Shown here: in pieces, positions 1-11,228 of the stretch | Position numbering within the stretch: position 1 is the stretch's first letter | Layout: each line of letters starts with the position of its first letter | Assembly (NCBI GenBank): GCA_027625915.1 | Contig: JANTQA010000029.1 | Span: 8,804,001-8,868,000 of the forward strand | Direction of reading: 5' to 3' | Origin: Anaeramoeba flamelloides | Lineage: Eukaryota; Metamonada; Anaeramoebidae | Length of the DNA stretch: 64,000 nt | Program-made: the position numbers and the translations under genes | Notes under the pieces: generated by a model | The model's input: only the letters and a program-made list of their open reading frames with translations | Database searches by the model: none | What the model was told of the DNA's origin: nothing

Positions 1-582
1 GATTAAATTTGTTAATTTCTGTATATAATCCTCGGGCTTCTTGAGTATTGGGCTTTTGAGTATCAAATGTAAAAATTCCCATAAGGCGTTTTCGCCATTA
101 TCGTTTGCCCAATACCAAAGTAACTTCTCAAGTGTGTTTTTCCTAATCGAATTAAATACCTTCTCGGTTTGAACTGGTATTTTGTCATCAAAACTCTTTA
201 GCTTTGTAAAGGCCTTTGTTTTGGTTATTTTGAAGTCGAACTCATTGAGCTTTGCCTGGCTATATGACTGTGACATCGAAACATAGCCATTATAGCCACT
301 TACCCATTTACTCTGTGTTTCATTTTTGGTTTGAATTTGCCAAAAACTATTCGGATTGCCAATAATTGATGAAAATATTCGATCACCAATTCGACCATTG
401 TTGAACATTGTTGAAAGATCATTTTGGATTGCTCCATAAATTTCAGAGAGAAACTTTTCAGAGATATGACAACGTTGCACCCATGGCCCAAAATAAGATG
501 GTTTCTGAAAAACGGCAATACCAATAATCTGATAAAGTCTATTAGTATTAGGTGGGTTTAGTATGTTTGTTGTTTCTGACAT
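1..582 (-). CDS. Unrecognised protein, 5' part only (runs off left edge)
   Basis: Reading the minus strand from an ATG at 582 gives 194 codons with no stop to the edge of the window, so this is the N-terminal part of a longer protein. The start reads MSETTNILNPPNTNRLYQII. Such an open frame is unlikely by chance in DNA this AT-rich, the local G+C is higher than in the flank beyond 600, and the protein is of mixed, globular composition with several Trp (FGPWVQRC, LLWYWAND, ALWEFLHLIL). I recognise no domain, signal peptide or membrane segment. A GTAAGT...CACAG segment of 36 nt lies inside (306-271), but it keeps the frame open and reads as good protein, so I treat it as exon. Function unknown. 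Confidence 0.7.
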   Translation of the reverse strand, partial: MSETTNILNPPNTNRLYQIIGIAVFQKPSYFGPWVQRCHISEKFLSEIYGAIQNDLSTMFNNGRIGDRIFSSIIGNPNSFWQIQTKNETQSKWVSGYNGYVSMSQSYSQAKLNEFDFKITKTKAFTKLKSFDDKIPVQTEKVFNSIRKNTLEKLLWYWANDNGENALWEFLHLILKSPILKKPEDYIQKLTNLI

Positions 583-2084
583 TATTTTTCAGTCTTGTCA
601 AAAAGAATTGTCAGAGTTGAATTATACTGACAAATTGCAATTTATGTTTGGAAATTTTTACTTGATTGTCTTTTTTGAAATTTTTCTGATCAACCTTTGA
701 ATAAAGTATTTTATGAAGTCAAGTGTTAAGACACTCTGTAAAACTAGCTGTTCTTTAAAATCTTCTTTCTCAGGGACTATTTTATAAGAAATAGTTGTAA
801 GATTTATAAAAAAGGAAATTGAACTAAAAATTTTTTGAAGATTTTTTAAAATTTATCAGTCTGAGAAATGTTTCTTTTTTTTATTAGAACACCAAAAAAT
901 CTCATGACTATAATCAGTCTTACAGCCTATGCAAACTTTCAAACACTTTCAGTCAATTTAAAAACCTTTCAAACACTTTAGAATGCTTTTAAAGAGGAAA
1001 TACTTTACAAAAGTGATACGCTTTGTAAAAGCCAGGAGATTTTTTGTAGTAAAAATAAATGGTTGAAATCTCCCAAAGAATTAAATTCTTAATAATTTAT
1101 TTGCAAAGAGAGTACTTTCAGAAAGAATTGATCAAAAACAATCTTTATTTTTTTTTAAAGTTATTTGTTTGTTTTACTTCATAAAAATCGATTACCTTGT
1201 AGTATTAGATCAGAAACAATCATCAAAAAAGTTTTGAAATTATCGTCAATAATTTTGATCGCTTTAGATCCTTACTCAAGGGGTGGTTTTACTGATGGAA
1301 TTTAAAGAATCTCAATGACAAAAATGTCAAATATCAAAAAAAAATAAAAAAGGATTTTAGTCGGTATAATACAGATTAAAAAAAATATCATAGAATCTAG
1401 AAAAAAATGATTTCTAAGCAAAAAGTCGAAAAGAATCATCCGATCAACAAAATTCATTTTGTTAGAAAAAAAATAATCTTTTTTCATTTTTTAATAACAA
1501 GCATTCAAATACTATCATCATTTGGGAAAAAAGTGAAACAGCAAATAAAGTTAAAGACAATTTTTTTCTTGGGCACCTTTTTAAAACCTGAAAATGATAA
1601 GTGAGATCAATTAATAAAAGAAAAAATAAATTATTTAGGACAAATGGAGGATTAATCAGAATCACAAAGGTTTTTTGAATATTTCCTTTCAAAGGATTTT
1701 GTTTTTCTTTGATTGATCTAATATTTAAAATAATTGTGGTTAAAATTGACTATTTTTGAAATCTCCAAAAGGAATTTTCGATTTTGTTAAACAAGGAGCT
1801 TTCTATTGTTTTTCTTTACTATTATTTATCAATTAATAAATCAAAATTTTGATTTCAATTTCCAAAATGAATATTAATTTATAACTGTTACAATAAAATA
1901 ACAGAGTAAAAATTTTATCTTTCAGTTAACTAATGTCTTTTAATTAAATGTTAAAAAACATCATTTCTAAACGATGGTGAAAAGATTTTAGGATTTTCAA
2001 CGAACTGTTGAAACTAGACAAATATTTTGGAATGTGAACTAAAAATTTCCATTTTTTTAATTGCAAAATAACGGTTGAGAAATA

Positions 2085-2527
2085 AATGTTGAGAGAAAAA
2101 ATGTTGGACAGCAATTTTAATTGGGAACATTACTGAAAATGATTTTTAATTTCAATTGATTTGTGAAATAACTAAAGAAAATAACAATAATCTACTGACT
2201 AGAATTACGATTAATGTAATTCTACTTTTTCAAAACCTTATCTCTGATAATCTAAAGCAAGTTTAAAAATTACCATTTTCAGAATTAATAGTAAACTTTA
2301 CTAAAACTTGGATTTTTGTTACCGTAGTATGAAATACTTTAGTTATCAACCTTTCAAATGAGTATTCTACACACAACACAGATTAATGAACTTGTGGCAC
2401 ATTTAAACCTGGATTCATGTAAAATTCACTGAGTTATCAATAGGAGTTGATTTTTAATTTTACTAATGTTCCGAATTAAATATGGTGCCCAACCATTTTT
2501 CTGTTTCCAACATTTTTCTCTCAACAG
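2085..2527. mobile_element. MITE-like inverted-repeat element, about 440 bp
   Basis: The left end (TGTTGAGAGAAAAAATGTTGG) is repeated in inverse at the right end (CCAACATTTTTCTCTCAACA). Weaker similarity continues inward past GGGAACATTACT and its inverse counterpart AATGTTCC. TA lies outside both ends, though the left boundary is off by one base, so the target duplication is tentative. There is no coding capacity. It resembles a non-autonomous, decayed DNA transposon. Confidence 0.5.
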
Positions 2528-5219
2528 TAATTATCTATATAAAAATAATTTGGAAAATTTGTACCAAAAAAAAATTTTTTTTTAATTGAAAAATAATAGT
2601 ATTTGATTTAAAATAATTTTATGAATTATTCTACCTAGTTAATTATTCCATTTTTTAATTTATTTTTGTTTTTTGATTTATGTGATTCTCTTGGGTTTGG
2701 AATTAAGAACTGTGTTTCACTTTTTTTCATGAATTTTCAATTTCAAATAAATTGTGATATTTTCATTCACTAGTTACTACAATTTAATATAATGTATTGT
2801 TGTTTTAAGACATCCTCAATATTTTAATGGAAAAAGTTTTTGAAATATTCTTTCTCTAAAAATAACTCGTTTGAAGAATGAAAATATATATCACAATAGA
2901 TCTCAAAATTAGTAATAGAACGAAAATTTGAAATTGACACAATAGTCTTCAAAGTTATTCAAAATAATAAAATTGGAAAATTGTGCCTCCCACTTTTTTC
3001 TACTGTTTTTTCGGGAAATGGCCTAGTCTTTCAGAATTGATATTAGGAACTCATAAAAATTATAATTTTTTTCCCTTTAAAAAAAAAATTCTTTGGAGAT
3101 AATTAGAAAATTATTCTTATTTTTTGATCAAGAAAATTTTCAATTTAAGAGTGTCTTTTAAGTGGCCTCTTGGAATATTTTCAATGCTTATAGACAATTT
3201 GTGATCTTAAAACCTTTCAGTCTCATCAATACATAAGAAAATGTGTTTAGATTAGCTCATTGTGTATGTTTTCAAGTTCGTTTTTTCTTTTTCTTATTTT
3301 AATTTTTCAAAATTTGATCAACAGAATTTTTCAAGTTCATTTGCAAATGCGTTATTTTGAGAAATATTTAATAATTGGGAGTTATTTGAATATTAAATGT
3401 GAAAAAAATTTTCTTTTGATTTTCATATTTTTTTCTTTGTCAAATAGGGTTTACCAAAAAATATATTATATGTTTTGGATATTTATTATTTTTTGTGTGT
3501 GTGTTTGGGATCGAATAATGATCCTAAATGAAGGATATTTTGAATTGGGAATATTATAAAAGCAAAAGAAATTTTATCATTTTTATTTTTCAAAAACAAA
3601 ATAAAAAAAAAATAGTTTGAATAATATTTTTTAATTGAAAGGTTAATTTAATGGTTAGATTATTTTTCAGTAATGAAATTTTTTATATGTGATTATTTGT
3701 AATAAAATTTTTACTCTAATCTTTTTTTCAATCATTATTGATGTTTATTAAAATTTCAAGAATGTTCTACAAAAAAAATTGTTTAATAAGAATGATATTG
3801 TCCTTAGAAACCATTTTCCAGTCAAAAGAGTCAAGTTATAATAGATAAGTTACATGTTTTTAATGGGTCTGAATGGAGATTAGAAGAAAAAATTTATTAG
3901 GGTAATTTTAAAATTGAAATCATTTATGCACATTTTAACTTTTTTTTTTTTTAATAAGTTACTCTTAATTCTTTTACAAATTGTTTTTTTATTGCAAAAA
4001 TAATAGTCACTTGGTATAAAAATGTGTTATTCTATTATAATTGAAACAGTAAAAATGATTGTATAGAAATAATTTTGATTTTTATTAAAATTTTGTTTTA
4101 TCTTTAAAGGTATATGATCAAAATGAAGCTTATTCTTGTTTTTCCCAATGATGCACTTAAGAATTTGGATTTTTCTATTTTTAAGAAAATCTATTGAATT
4201 GTATTAGTTTTATTTTTTTCGGATATCAACTATCATTTAATGTTTATTATTCTACTCATTTTTTTTTTGAATCTTCAAATATCATTTTATAAAAAATATT
4301 TGATTTTTGAAAAAAATGTTGGACCCTACACTGAAATAAAGTTTTAATAAATCTGTATTTCTGTTTGTAATATGTTAAAGAAATTTTTTTTAAATTGTTT
4401 TCCAATCTGTTTATAAACTGTCTAAATCTGTTTTATTATGTGAGGGTGTGTCTCAAAAAATTAATGATATATGTTAATTTTTTAGAGATTCCATAAAATT
4501 TTTGAATTGAGTGCTTCGTAGTACACTTTAAAAACTATATATCATAAACTTTTTTAAAGTATCAATAATAATCTCATAAATTTTGATTATAATCCATCAA
4601 AAAATTTCATTTCTATTCCTTTTTACATTGATGTTTAACATTATAATAAAAAGATGTACTTTCATCGGATATATTAATAGTTTATGAAAATGAAAACTTT
4701 TTACATTTTTGTTTTTTTGGTTTTTATTACAATTTAGAATTAAATTTGTATTTTATTACTATCCGGTTCATTATATTTTAAAATAAGAACACATCATTTC
4801 TTTAATACAATTACTTTTATGTAATTATTTTCAAGGCAATAAATTTAAACTTAATTTTTTTTTTTTTTTTTCATCTTAGATAAACTCTTTTTCAACCAAA
4901 TGTTAAAGTCCATTCTTTTTAATTTTAATCTTCGCCTTTTTTTTATTATATTTTATTTATTATTCATTTCTCTCAATAAAGCAATAAATAAATAAATCAA
5001 GGTCTAATTTTTCAATTTTAAGATAGTTTGAATTGTTTTTAATTTATTATTAAATTTATTAGTATTGTTTGAAAGGTTTTTGGTCAATACATAGTAATTT
5101 GATTTTTATAAAAAAATTTCAAAAAAAAAAATAAAAATTATAAAATCTAGTTACTTTACATATTATTTTAGGAAAAAGAATTAAAAAATCTTTTCCAAAT
5201 ATAGTGACTCACCTGAAAC

Positions 5220-5790
5220 AATAAATTGAAAAAAAAAAATTCCTCTAGTATTCAAGAACAATTCATAACTAAATCTGATTTATAATTCACTTTTAAGTCA
5301 TTCTAAATCTATAAAAGCCTAATATATATAATTAAAATGCAAAAAAATAAAACGAAAAACTAAAAAAAAACTTGAGTCACAATTTTTGAAATGAGCATTA
5401 CGGATTTTTTATTACTGAACTTTTACTGAAAAAAATTGAACAAGAAGATTTTTTATGAATAATTAAATTCATTTTCAAACACATTACATCGTCTCAATTT
5501 TCATAGTGACTATTGTTCTTTTCGAAGATCTTTTTTTCCACATGATCTTTTTAAAAATAAAAGAAAAGAAAAAAAAAAGAAAAAGAAGATTAAAAAAGGT
5601 AAAAAAAAAGAAAAATTTAAATTTGAAAAAGCAAAACAAAAAGTTGCAAAATTAGAAAAAATGATTTCGATCTAAAAATTTGAAAATATTTTTTTGTTAA
5701 GAATACTGGAATAAACTCTCTAAAAAGCTTCCATAAACATTATAAAGTGAGTAAGAATTATTGAAAAATAGTTTAGGTTTAAAAAGTTTG
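5220..5790. repeat. Dispersed repeat family 1, copy at 5.2 kb
   Basis: It aligns over its whole length with 48,945-49,530 and partly with 57,880-58,400, in the same orientation. Shared landmarks in order are a TAGTATTCAAGAA segment, TTTTTATTACTGA..TTTTACTGAAAAA, an ACATTACA..GTCTCA segment, a purine-rich A/G tract and a final AACATTATAAAGTG. Copies are strongly diverged and no coding frame survives. Type of element unknown. Confidence 0.6.
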
Positions 5791-6402
5791 ATACATTTTT
5801 CTAATTTTGGAAAAGTATTTAATCAAATCTATTTCTGATTTATTTCAAAAAATATATTTTGGTTGAAGAAGAAAAAAAATACCATCTTCTTATGATTGTG
5901 TATAAAATATATACTGATAAGAATAAAAAAATATGTTTTTAAATAACACAAGTAACAAAAAACTTATTAATTCCAATAACAATAAAATTATTATTTTGAA
6001 CTTTTAAAAAATTATTTCATTTTTAATTTTTCTATTAAGAGTGGAAAATGTACTTTAAGTGGACTTATTATAAAATTACTGAAGTAAATTTAATAAAAAT
6101 ATAATTTCTATATTTAATTTAGATTCTTAATAATTATTTTCATTTCTTTTAATCAAAAAAATAGAAAAAAATAACTAATCAAGTGAATTAAAAATATTTC
6201 TTAAATAATTGTTGACAGCATGGAGAATTTAACTTAAAATTTAAAGATTTATTTTTGAATTTGAGTTTTCCTAAATAAATTTTTAATAAAATAATCTTAT
6301 TTATTTAGGTTTGTGTGCAAGAAAATCAAGATTAAGTTCTTGAGTGGGTTAATATACTCTATCAAAAAAAAAAAACATTTTCTTATATAATTTTTATATA
6401 TA

Positions 6403-6887
6403 GTTGGGAAAAAAATACCGGACATGAAAAAAATCCCGGACAAGATTTTTAATTGTGATTATTAGTAAAATTTTTGTATAATTTCAATTAAATCCTTATT
6501 ATAAATAACCAATTTTTTTGTGAGATTAGTAATAAACCTAACTAAAGTCCATCAAAGTAAGGTGTCTCTAGAATACTCGAGTAATTGTTTGATAGCCTAA
6601 TGTTGATCAACTTTTTTTTGAAAAACAATCCAGTTTTATAGAGGTTTACTAGAGTTTGGAAAATGATAATTTTTCTTCTTGTTTTTTGATTGATTGAATG
6701 GTGTTTTGAACAAGTGTGATTTCATCAATCATCATTCTAATAAGTGGGGGAGTTATAATTGAAAAAGTTCGATTCTTAAAAAAAGGAATTTGATTGTAAA
6801 TAAATGAAATTACACTATAATTTTACTAATATTCACAATTAAAAATCTTGTCCGGGATTTTTTTCATGTCCGGTATTTTTTTCACTG
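6403..6887. mobile_element. MITE with about 70-bp terminal inverted repeats
   Basis: The left arm (GAAAAAAATACCGGACATG, then AAAAATCCCGGACAAG and ATTTTTAATTGTGA) recurs in inverse order at the right end, almost without change. The element is about 485 bp and non-coding inside. The right end reads CACTG outward, i.e. CAGTG inward, typical of Tc1/mariner-type ends; the left end is altered. Flanks are TA-rich but an exact TA duplication is not clear. Well-preserved arms suggest moderate age. Confidence 0.75.
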
Positions 6888-8158
6888 CTCTATATTTATT
6901 AATAAATTTACAAACGAACTTCTTTAAATAATATCATTTAGTTATTCATACTCCCAATAATTAAAAAATAATATTTTACTTCATATTTTAAATTTGAAGA
7001 AATTTGATAAATTATTCAAAAAAAAAATAAAAGGTAGTTGTTTCTGATGTTCAATCAATTATATTTATATTTATTTTTTAATTAATTTTAAAAGACTTTT
7101 TGCTTTGTAATTTTGGTTGATAATATATATCATCAGAAATTACTAAAAATCAAATTTCATAAAAATAGCACTGTTTTGTGAATTTTTCTTTTTTTCAGAT
7201 CAAAAACAAAAAAAAAAAAAAACAAAAATAGAAAGGGTTTAAGGATTATTCATATTCGAAAGTCAGTGGATACTTTTTTTAAGTGTAGAAACATAATTAT
7301 TGACTTAAAAGAATGATGAGTTACGGGATCTTGTTAAAATTGAAAATTTAGAGTTTTTTTGGAAAATTTTATGATGAAAAAACCATTTTTGGTACATATT
7401 TACTATCTTTGTCATTTTTAACTGAATTTTATTCAAGGATTCTTCAAAAGATAGAATTTATCCCCTTTCCTTTCTAATGTTTCAAACTTCGATTCTTAGT
7501 TGTTGAATTTTCATTTTTACTGATAATTTTGTTAGATGAGATCCAAAAATTAATGATGTTTTTTGTTGATTGGTGTATTTTCGATCTTTTGAGGAAAGGA
7601 TTCCCTTTTAGAGCCCCTTAAAAAATGAGTAGAATGGAAATGCCAGTTTCTCAATTTTATTTACTTTTGTAATTTGTTTGAAAAAAATTACAAAAGAAAA
7701 CAAAAAAAAAATTACTTGGTGCTTTTTTTATTAATTTTTTTTTCAATTTCTTTGGGATCAATAAGCCCATTCTCTTTTTCCTTTGTTTTTAGAATTTTGT
7801 TTTTTTGAGTTGACTTGAATCCTTCCCCTATAATGTATCTAATAGTTCGAAATTTTGAGATTAGATGGTTTAAAATTAGATGGTGGTTTGTGTTTCTTTG
7901 CACCAGTCATTTATTAACTTACTTTTGAATGAACTGTTATTTATTTGCAAGGTCATTCAAAACTTAAAAATTGCTTATTCAACTTTTGGCTTCAAATTGT
8001 AAATTGGTGGTGCTTGTCTTGTCTGACAATACAAAAGCTTTGGTATTCCAAATAAAGGGATATTTGGAATTTGAAAATGGAATTTTAAGCAATTAGTTTC
8101 TTTTTTTTTCAACACAAAGAAGATTGAAAATAAAAGGTTTTCATCCCTTTTTGAAGTT

Positions 8159-8383
8159 ACTGTTAATTGTAAAATAAATCGGACAAAATTTTCATTCAAG
8201 GTTCCAAAAAAAATCTTTGAAATAATCTTTGAAAATCGAATTATTTTTCAATCATATAACGTGTTTAACGTGGTTAGAGGATCGGGACTAATAAAGTTCT
8301 GTCTTCAAAGGATTTTTGAAATCATAATTTAATTTTGGAAAGATAAATGAAAATTTTGTCCGATTTATTTTTCAATTAATAGT
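8159..8383. mobile_element. MITE, 225 bp (same family as 60,098-60,320)
   Basis: The left arm begins ACTGTTAATTGTAAAATAAA, then TCGGACAAAATTTTCATTCA. The right arm carries its inverse (ATGAAAATTTTGTCCGATTT ... AATTAATAGT). A second element near 60.1 kb has the same arms and nearly the same length, which marks a real family. No coding capacity. Target duplication not resolved. Confidence 0.65.
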
Positions 8384-8613
8384 AGTTCAAAAATCCGTTT
8401 CCCAAATTAAGGAAATTAAAAAAAAAAATATTTGCTAACCCAAAATAAAAAAAAAAATAAAAAACTTTCTTAACCATTTTAATCATTGTAATCAAAGTAT
8501 TGGGTGAAAATATAAAACAGTCAAGATCCTTTCCAAAAAGTAAGATTTTAAAGTTTGGAAAACTTTAAAATTCAAATTTTCACTCACAAAACTGAAAATA
8601 TAAAATCTCATCA

Positions 8614-8704
8614 CTGTTGGTCATATCACGATTTTTTTGAATGACCAGATAGCTTATTCCAAGTGTGTGTATATACTTGAAAATAAAGGTGATATGACCA
8701 ACAG
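8614..8704. repeat. 91-bp element with perfect 16-bp inverted repeats
   Basis: CTGTTGGTCATATCAC at 8,614-8,629 is perfectly inverted at 8,689-8,704. The arms are richer in G+C than the surroundings. It could be a very short MITE or a stem-loop; no target duplication is evident. Confidence 0.55.
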
Positions 8705-9759
8705 CGATAATCAAAAAAATTCATTTTTAATTTTGCCTTATTTTGTTCGAAAATTCATTCAAGTTTTTGATCAATAAATGTTTTTTTTATTTTTCAACTA
8801 AAATCAATAAAAATCCTAAAAATGCAATATCATGGCTTTCCTTTAATTGAGATTCTATTAAATTGTTTTTATACTGAGAGTAGTATATTCTAACCCCCAC
8901 AGAGCATCAAATATGAATAGTCCTTAAATCGTTTTACTGAAAAAGAGAAAAAGTTATTAGAAAATTAATTCTTTTTAAAAAAAAAGATAATTTATTATTT
9001 GAAAGTTGGAAAAGCTATTTGTTTATCGATTTTAATTTAATATCTGTGGGGATGAGAGTTAGTGTTAAAAACAAAAAAAAAAAAGCATATGTTTATTGCC
9101 TAAAACCAATGTTTCTTATTTAAAGCATTACTCTTTTTTTTTTTTTTTTTTTCTCAAGGAAAAATATATCATGTAATTTAGTATATGGTAATATACCCTC
9201 AGTCAAATCAATTTTGAAGGTAAATTCCATGGCCTCTTATGAAAATTTCAAAGTTATGTTTTGTGTTTGTTAATAAATTATTCATAATTATTCTCAATTT
9301 TTTCATAAAATGATTGTTTTTTTATTTGGGGAATTATCTCAATATTTTTTCAATAAAATTTTTACCTTTGATCTTTTGTTTTTTAAAAATTTTGCTTTTA
9401 ATAATAGAACTTTAAGAAATCAATATAGTATTTATTTATGATTTATTGTCCCTCTCTTTGATTAAATAATGATAGTTCTTTTTGGAAATTATAAAATGAG
9501 TTTATAAATTTGTCTAATCAGTTTGTTTAGAAATGTTTGGATTGTCGAAACATCAGTTATTTTTGAACCAGATATCACCTAAAATTATATTCATTTATCT
9601 TGAATCATTTACCAAAAATATAAAAATCATATGCCCTCTATTCAAGTCAATAATTTCCAGAAATTGAAAAAACATAATCAATCAACATTGGAGCCTTAAA
9701 GTTTATTTTCATTTTTTTCAAAAACAGTTGATTCTTTGTTTTATTCTTTGCAATTACAA

Positions 9760-10939
9760 ATGGGATCCAATACAACAAAAGAAACAAAACCAATCACAAG
9801 CTTAACCATTTCTCAAAAGTCTCCAAACAGAAAAAGCGAAATAACAAGATCACATGACTTAAAAAACCCAGGAAGGTTTGATCACATCAGCTCAGAGGCA
9901 AACTCAATCCTGAAAATCAAGCCGTTTGGTGGACTTTCTCTTCAAGTTAACCAACTGCTAAACCCAAATTTCAGCATAACACATAAATTATCGATGGGTT
10001 CAAAACTTGAACTACCAGGATACACTATTTCTTCTTCCTATTCTGCCGGAAATGTAATTATTAATTATTTTTTGTCTTTGTTGCTGTTGTTTTTACTTTT
10101 TTTTTTGTTATTCTTTTATTTTTTGTTCTTTTGTTCAACCGATTAATTTTTTTACATCTTTGTTTTTTTTTTTTTTTCTTTTTCTTTTTCTGTATAACGA
10201 TCCCGTACGCATCTGCTTTTCAAATTAGTATCTTCTTCAAGGCAACCTTAATCAGATGGGATTGCTGCAAGGGGGATTCTTTAAAAAAATCTTCCCCGGG
10301 TTACTGCTAACAACCAATTTCCAAATAGCACCAAAAATAAAAGATAGCCAAGAAAACGAAGCACAAACAACAGTCAACCCAAACAACAGCTTGAGCTTTT
10401 TGTCTGGGGCGCTAGAGTATTTCGGTAAGAATTCGACTTCTGAAATCGAATTAGCAAGTGATCCATACCTGAAGGTGTCTTATTTAAGGAACATCCGGCC
10501 AGACGCCTTAATTGGCTTCCAATATATTAATTCCAAAGGCCGTTATGATCCGAAACGAAAGAGTAAACACAGCCACTCCGTAAAGGTCGTTGGTAAAATT
10601 TCAAAGCCAAAAGAAGCCCTATCTTTAATCTTATCAAAGTCGCCAAGCTTTTTTTGTACGCAATATGTAAGGAAAATTACCCCCAGGATTGGGTTTGCTT
10701 CAGAATTTGTTTATAGCCTCGTTGAAAATCAATTTCAAGAAAAATCTTTAACTTCGATTGCATTGAAATATGCAATGAGACAATCTTCCTTCCAAACTAG
10801 GGTGTCTTCCTCTGGAGATCTCACTTCCTCTTTAGAAATTAAAACTTCAAAAAGTACTGCCAAATTTTCTACTTTAATAAATTACCCAAAAGAATTTTAC
10901 TCAATTGGGTTTGGTTTAAAAATGGGGGCAGATTTGTAA
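9760..10939 (+). CDS. TOM40: Tom40, mitochondrial/hydrogenosomal outer-membrane import channel
   Basis: Two exons, 9,760-10,053 and 10,229-10,939, joined in phase 0, give 334 residues, the usual length for Tom40. Tom40 is the beta-barrel pore of the TOM complex, through which precursor proteins cross the outer membrane of mitochondria and related organelles. The family's opening motif appears as NPGRFDHISSEANSI (compare NPGTFEE.. in animal Tom40). It is followed by alternating amphipathic strands, the YVRKITPRIGFASEFVYS segment (animal ..LQSITPCLALGGELVY..) and a C-terminal strand ending FYSIGFGLKMGADL, which fits the terminal beta-signal (..FGFGLxxG). VDAC, the sister porin, fits less well. 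I start at the ATG at 9,760; an in-frame TTG at 9,736 upstream is not needed. Ends in TAA. Confidence 0.85.
10054..10228 (+). other. Intron in TOM40, 175 bp, phase 0
   Basis: GTAATT at the 5' end and CAAATTAG at the 3' end. Removing it joins ..SSSYSAGN to YLLQGNLNQMG.. without a frame change, and the joined stretch matches the family pattern at that place (..GSLNAQ.. in animal Tom40). The intron is very T-rich. A second AG at 10,255 would also be in phase but would drop nine residues that fit the family. Confidence 0.8.
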
Positions 10940-11173
10940 TCTATGGCAAAAAAACTAAAAACAAATTTCATTTCTAAATAATATTTTAGATTCAAATTTT
11001 TAATAAACATGGTGATTTCAACCAAGTACCATATATTTTTTTTAGATTGAAATTTCAAAAAAAAAAAAAAAAAATGTTTTTTAATAATCATATAGAATCA
11101 AAACTTGTTCAAAAGGGTCCAATTGGATAGAACTTTTCATTTTTTTTTTTTTACTTTTTTGAAATTACTTTTA

Positions 11174-11228
11174 ATTTTTATTTTTATTTTTATTTTTATT
11201 TCTATTTCTATTTCTATTTCTATTTCCA
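11174..11228. repeat. ATTTTT/ATTTCT hexanucleotide tract
   Basis: Tandem six-base units, first ATTTTT and then ATTTCT, about nine units in all. The block-wise change of variant suggests unit-by-unit slippage. Confidence 0.85.

Larger units (their letters stand above)
583..9759. other. 9.2-kb gene-poor, repeat-bearing intergenic region
   Basis: Very AT-rich with no convincing coding region; the longest open frames have homopolymer-driven composition. It holds four inverted-repeat elements listed separately (near 2.1-2.5, 6.4-6.9, 8.2-8.4 and 8.6-8.7 kb) and one copy of the dispersed repeat family at 5.2-5.8 kb. The rest shows only A/T runs. Confidence 0.7.

Noticed and set aside
271-306. GTAAGT...CACAG mini-intron in the left-edge gene
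   Set aside because: Only 36 nt, a multiple of three, without stops, and its reading (SGYNGYVSMSQ) is plausible protein.
300-524. 74-codon minus-strand frame
   Set aside because: It overlaps a 194-codon frame (582-1, same strand, other phase) with better composition and a full open run; this one is a shadow.
5550-5650. A/G-rich tract as a retroelement polypurine tract
   Set aside because: No terminal repeats, primer-binding site or reverse-transcriptase traces were found near any copy; purine runs are common in this genome.
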